DNA from: Kineosporia sp. NBRC 101731
Lineage (GTDB): Bacteria; Actinomycetota; Actinomycetes; Actinomycetales; Kineosporiaceae
NCBI RefSeq assembly: GCF_030269305.1
Contig: NZ_BSTC01000009.1
Coordinates: 1-64,000, forward strand
Length of the DNA stretch: 64,000 bases
Direction of reading: 5' to 3'
Shown: in pieces, positions 62,243 through 64,000 of the stretch
Layout of the letters: each line of letters opens with the position of its first letter
How positions within the stretch are numbered: the stretch's first letter is position 1
Program-made: the position numbers and the translations under genes
The notes under the pieces: generated by a model
The model's database searches: none
The model's input: only the letters and a program-made list of their open reading frames with translations
Told to the model about the DNA's origin: nothing

Positions 62243-63351
62243 CGGCGCCAGCCGGGCGGCCCGGTGCGCCCGGCCACCAGCGCCGCCCCGAGCGCCGCGC
62301 AGTGCTGCGGTTCCGGCAGCATGACGACGGGCCGCCCGAGGTCTTCGGTCAGCATCCGGGACACCAGGGGGATGCGCGCGGTACCCCCGGTGAGCAGAAC
62401 GGCGCCCAGGTCGGCCGCGCGCATGCCGGCCGAGTCGAGCCCCCGGCGCAGAGCGGGCAAGCCGGCCGCGAGCTGTGGTCGGATCCACTCCTCGAGCCAG
62501 TCCCGGCGCAGCGTCGTACGCCGTCCCGGTCCGGTGAACGGGAGGTCGACGACGACCTCAGCGACCGTCGACAGCGACTCCTTGGCCCGCACGCAGGCGT
62601 CCCGCACCCGGCGCCACCGCATCGCATCGTCGGGGCGGCCGGTGTCGAGCAGGCCGACCACACCGTCCGAGGCCAGGTCCAGGTGGGCCATCACCGCGGC
62701 ATCGATGTCCACGCCGCCGAACCACTCCAGCGACTCCGGCACGCCGAGCACCCCGATCGAGTTCGTCCCGGTCCGGCCGGCCGGTCCGGCCTGGGAGGTC
62801 CGGATCACCGTCGCGTCGAACGAACTGCCGCCGGCGTCGTACACGGCGATCGGCTCCGGTCCGCCGCGGGGGCGGCTGCCCAGGTAGTGGATGGCCACCG
62901 CCTCGGCCTCGGTGAGCAGGGTGACCTCGTCCCGGCCCAGACCGGCCCGCCGGGTGACCTCGGCGAACTGTTCGCGACGATACGGTCCCCAGACCGCGGG
63001 ACAGGTCACCACCACGTGGGCGGGAGGACCACCCTCGAGCGCCGTCACCCGTTCGAGGGCCCCGGAGAGCAGAGCGGTCAGCAGGTCGCCCGCAGTAGTG
63101 GCCCGGCCCCCCAGCTGGATCGGCGTGGAGTCGCCGAGGCGACGACGGAACAGGTGAGCGGCCATCTCGGGCAGTCCCGAGGTCACGGAGGTGGGTTCAC
63201 CGACGGTGAGCGATCCGTCCGGCGACATCTGCACCACGGAGGGCATGAGTGGAAAACCGCCATCGGCCCGTACCATTTGCGCAGCTCCGCGGCGGCTGAC
63301 GGCCGCGGAGACGAACGTGGTACCGACGTCGATGCCCAGTCCGTAGCTCAA
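62239..63351 (-). CDS. Hsp70-family/actin-fold ATPase without substrate-binding domain
   Basis: 370 aa from TTG 63351, which has AAGGAG 4 nt upstream and no other in-frame start. Nucleotide-binding motifs of Hsp70 are present: GIDVGTTFVSAAV (phosphate 1, residues 6-18), VVTCPAVWGPYRREQF (connect 1 region), YDAGGSSFD (phosphate 2, ~170-178), VLLTGGTARIPLV (adenosine motif, ~317-329) and AALGAALVAGR at the end. DnaK is about 620 aa; here the peptide-binding and lid parts are missing, so it is an ATPase module only, as in many actinobacterial Hsp70-like genes. No membrane segment. Convergent with the secreted protease-like gene, sharing the 4 nt CTAG in which both stop codons lie. Its role is unknown; helping folding or assembly of the neighbouring system is inference. 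Confidence 0.92.
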   Translation of the reverse strand: MSYGLGIDVGTTFVSAAVSRRGAAQMVRADGGFPLMPSVVQMSPDGSLTVGEPTSVTSGLPEMAAHLFRRRLGDSTPIQLGGRATTAGDLLTALLSGALERVTALEGGPPAHVVVTCPAVWGPYRREQFAEVTRRAGLGRDEVTLLTEAEAVAIHYLGSRPRGGPEPIAVYDAGGSSFDATVIRTSQAGPAGRTGTNSIGVLGVPESLEWFGGVDIDAAVMAHLDLASDGVVGLLDTGRPDDAMRWRRVRDACVRAKESLSTVAEVVVDLPFTGPGRRTTLRRDWLEEWIRPQLAAGLPALRRGLDSAGMRAADLGAVLLTGGTARIPLVSRMLTEDLGRPVVMLPEPQHCAALGAALVAGRTGPPGWRR

Positions 63352-63477
63352 AGATCTCCTTGCGTACGTGAAAAATGCAGGATTTAGTGACGTTTACGAT
63401 AATCCCACTCAGTAATCTGCCCTGCTGTCCCTGCCCCGGCTACCTGGAAGTTCATCAACAAGACCCATGGCGATCAC
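63352..63477. promoter_or_regulatory. Divergent intergenic region between Hsp70-like and response regulator genes
   Basis: About 126 nt, visibly more AT-rich than the surroundings around 63370-63415. As the only gap between divergent genes it must hold promoters for one or both, but I cannot assign -35/-10 pairs or an operator with confidence. Confidence 0.4.
63356..63361 (-). promoter_or_regulatory. Shine-Dalgarno (AAGGAG on - strand) for the TTG start
   Basis: CTCCTT on the + strand reads AAGGAG on the - strand, 4 nt before TTG 63351. It decides the uncommon TTG start of the Hsp70-like gene. Confidence 0.7.
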
Positions 63478-64000
63478 ATGACCGAGCCCAGTGCCGACCG
63501 GCCCACCCCCTTGCGGGTGGCGGTGGCAGAGGACGGCGCGCTGTTCCGTGAGGGCCTGGTGCTGCTGCTCGAGGCCACCGGCCACACGGTGGTCGGCGCT
63601 GTGGACGGCGGCGACAAGCTGGTGACTCTGCTCGAGCACACGCCGGCCGACGTGGCGGTGCTCGACATCAGGATGCCCCCCGAGCCGGACGGCGGGCTGG
63701 TCACGGCCCGGCGGCTGCGCGCGCTGCACCCACACATCGGGTTGCTGTTGCTGTCGCACTACGCCGAGGCGCACTACCTGATGGAGATCCTGAAGATCGG
63801 CACGGAGGCCATCGGCTACCGGCTGAAAGAGCGGGTCTCCAGCGCCGATGCCCTGCGGGACACCGTGCGCCGGGTCTCCGACGGCGAGATCGTCATCGAG
63901 CCGCTGGTGGCCGGTCAGCTGGTCGGTCACCCGGCCGGCCAGCCGGACGAACTCGGGTCGCTGACCGGTCGCGAGGCCGAGGTGCTGAAACTGATGGCCG
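63478..64000 (+). CDS. NarL/LuxR-family response regulator, 3'-partial
   Basis: 174 codons visible from ATG 63478; cut by the right edge. The receiver domain has the acidic pair Glu18/Asp19 (VAVAEDG), phosphoacceptor Asp63 (VAVLDIRMP), Ser93 (LLLSHY) and Lys117 (YRLKERV), all at standard places, so it should be phosphorylatable by a sensor kinase. The window stops at LTGREAEVLKLMA, the opening of a LuxR-type helix-turn-helix. No clear Shine-Dalgarno is seen before the ATG, but the start gives a normal N-terminus and no alternative is better (ATG 63467 opens only a 4-codon frame). Divergent from the Hsp70-like gene. A kinase gene is expected just outside the window; whether it controls the giant operon is unknown. 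Confidence 0.92.
   Translation, partial: MTEPSADRPTPLRVAVAEDGALFREGLVLLLEATGHTVVGAVDGGDKLVTLLEHTPADVAVLDIRMPPEPDGGLVTARRLRALHPHIGLLLLSHYAEAHYLMEILKIGTEAIGYRLKERVSSADALRDTVRRVSDGEIVIEPLVAGQLVGHPAGQPDELGSLTGREAEVLKLMA

Noticed and set aside
62302-63387. Open frame of 361 codons on the + strand over the Hsp70-like gene
   Set aside because: It is the shadow of the - strand gene, which has all Hsp70 nucleotide-binding motifs.
63467-63481. ATG 63467 as start of the response regulator
   Set aside because: It opens a frame of four codons ending at TGA and is out of frame with the receiver domain.

Overview
The window is very GC-rich, is coded almost without gaps, and shows the C/G third-position bias of high-GC Actinomycetota. 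The gene content fits that group: a CbbX/EccA-type AAA+ protein, a standalone Hsp70-like ATPase and a LuxR-type response regulator. My recollection of similar mega-genes in filamentous or sporangiate actinomycetes such as Kineosporia or Streptomyces relatives points the same way, but genus cannot be shown from this sequence.

About 83% of the window (nt 1-52997) is a single uninterrupted reading frame on the + strand. It is already open at the left edge, so the protein is longer than the 17,657 residues counted from the GTG at nt 24. It is a modular mega-protein. In order it holds: a low-complexity N-terminal stalk with a degenerate papain-like (Tox-PL-like) segment; two tandem domains that look like EreA/ChaN-like (EAC) enzymes, plus orphan N-terminal pieces of the same domain; a helical section; three long beta-rich units (B1, B2, B3; B2 and B3 are about 6.6-kb repeats, partly near-identical in DNA) joined by acidic or charged low-complexity linkers; four units (D1-D4) each carrying a metzincin-type zinc site HExxHxxGxxD with a Met-turn 51-56 residues later; and a C-terminal tandem of an unrecognised domain (2 complete copies, 1 half copy) with faint amidoligase-like motifs. 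I found no cysteine anywhere in the translation.

Three tightly coupled genes follow (nt 53115-61188; junctions TGATG and ATGA): an unrecognised soluble protein; a protein with a Rossmann-like domain related to the mega-protein, a long Pro/Ala/Glu-rich middle and a C-terminal ADP-ribosyltransferase-like fold that seems to lack its catalytic Glu; and a fusion of a right-handed beta-helix to two CbbX/EccA-type AAA+ domains with intact Walker motifs. Four bases later comes a secreted, disulfide-rich metzincin-like protein with a lysine-rich tail. These look like one operon that makes, handles or exports the mega-protein, possibly with a type VII (ESX-like) system whose core genes would lie outside the window.

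Convergent to it (nt 62239-63351) is an Hsp70/actin-fold ATPase without a substrate-binding domain. Divergent from that is a NarL/LuxR-family response regulator cut by the right edge. I saw no RNA genes, CRISPR arrays, insertion sequences or attachment sites. The strongest candidate for an undescribed system is the cysteine-free, multi-protease mega-protein together with its three coupled partner genes.
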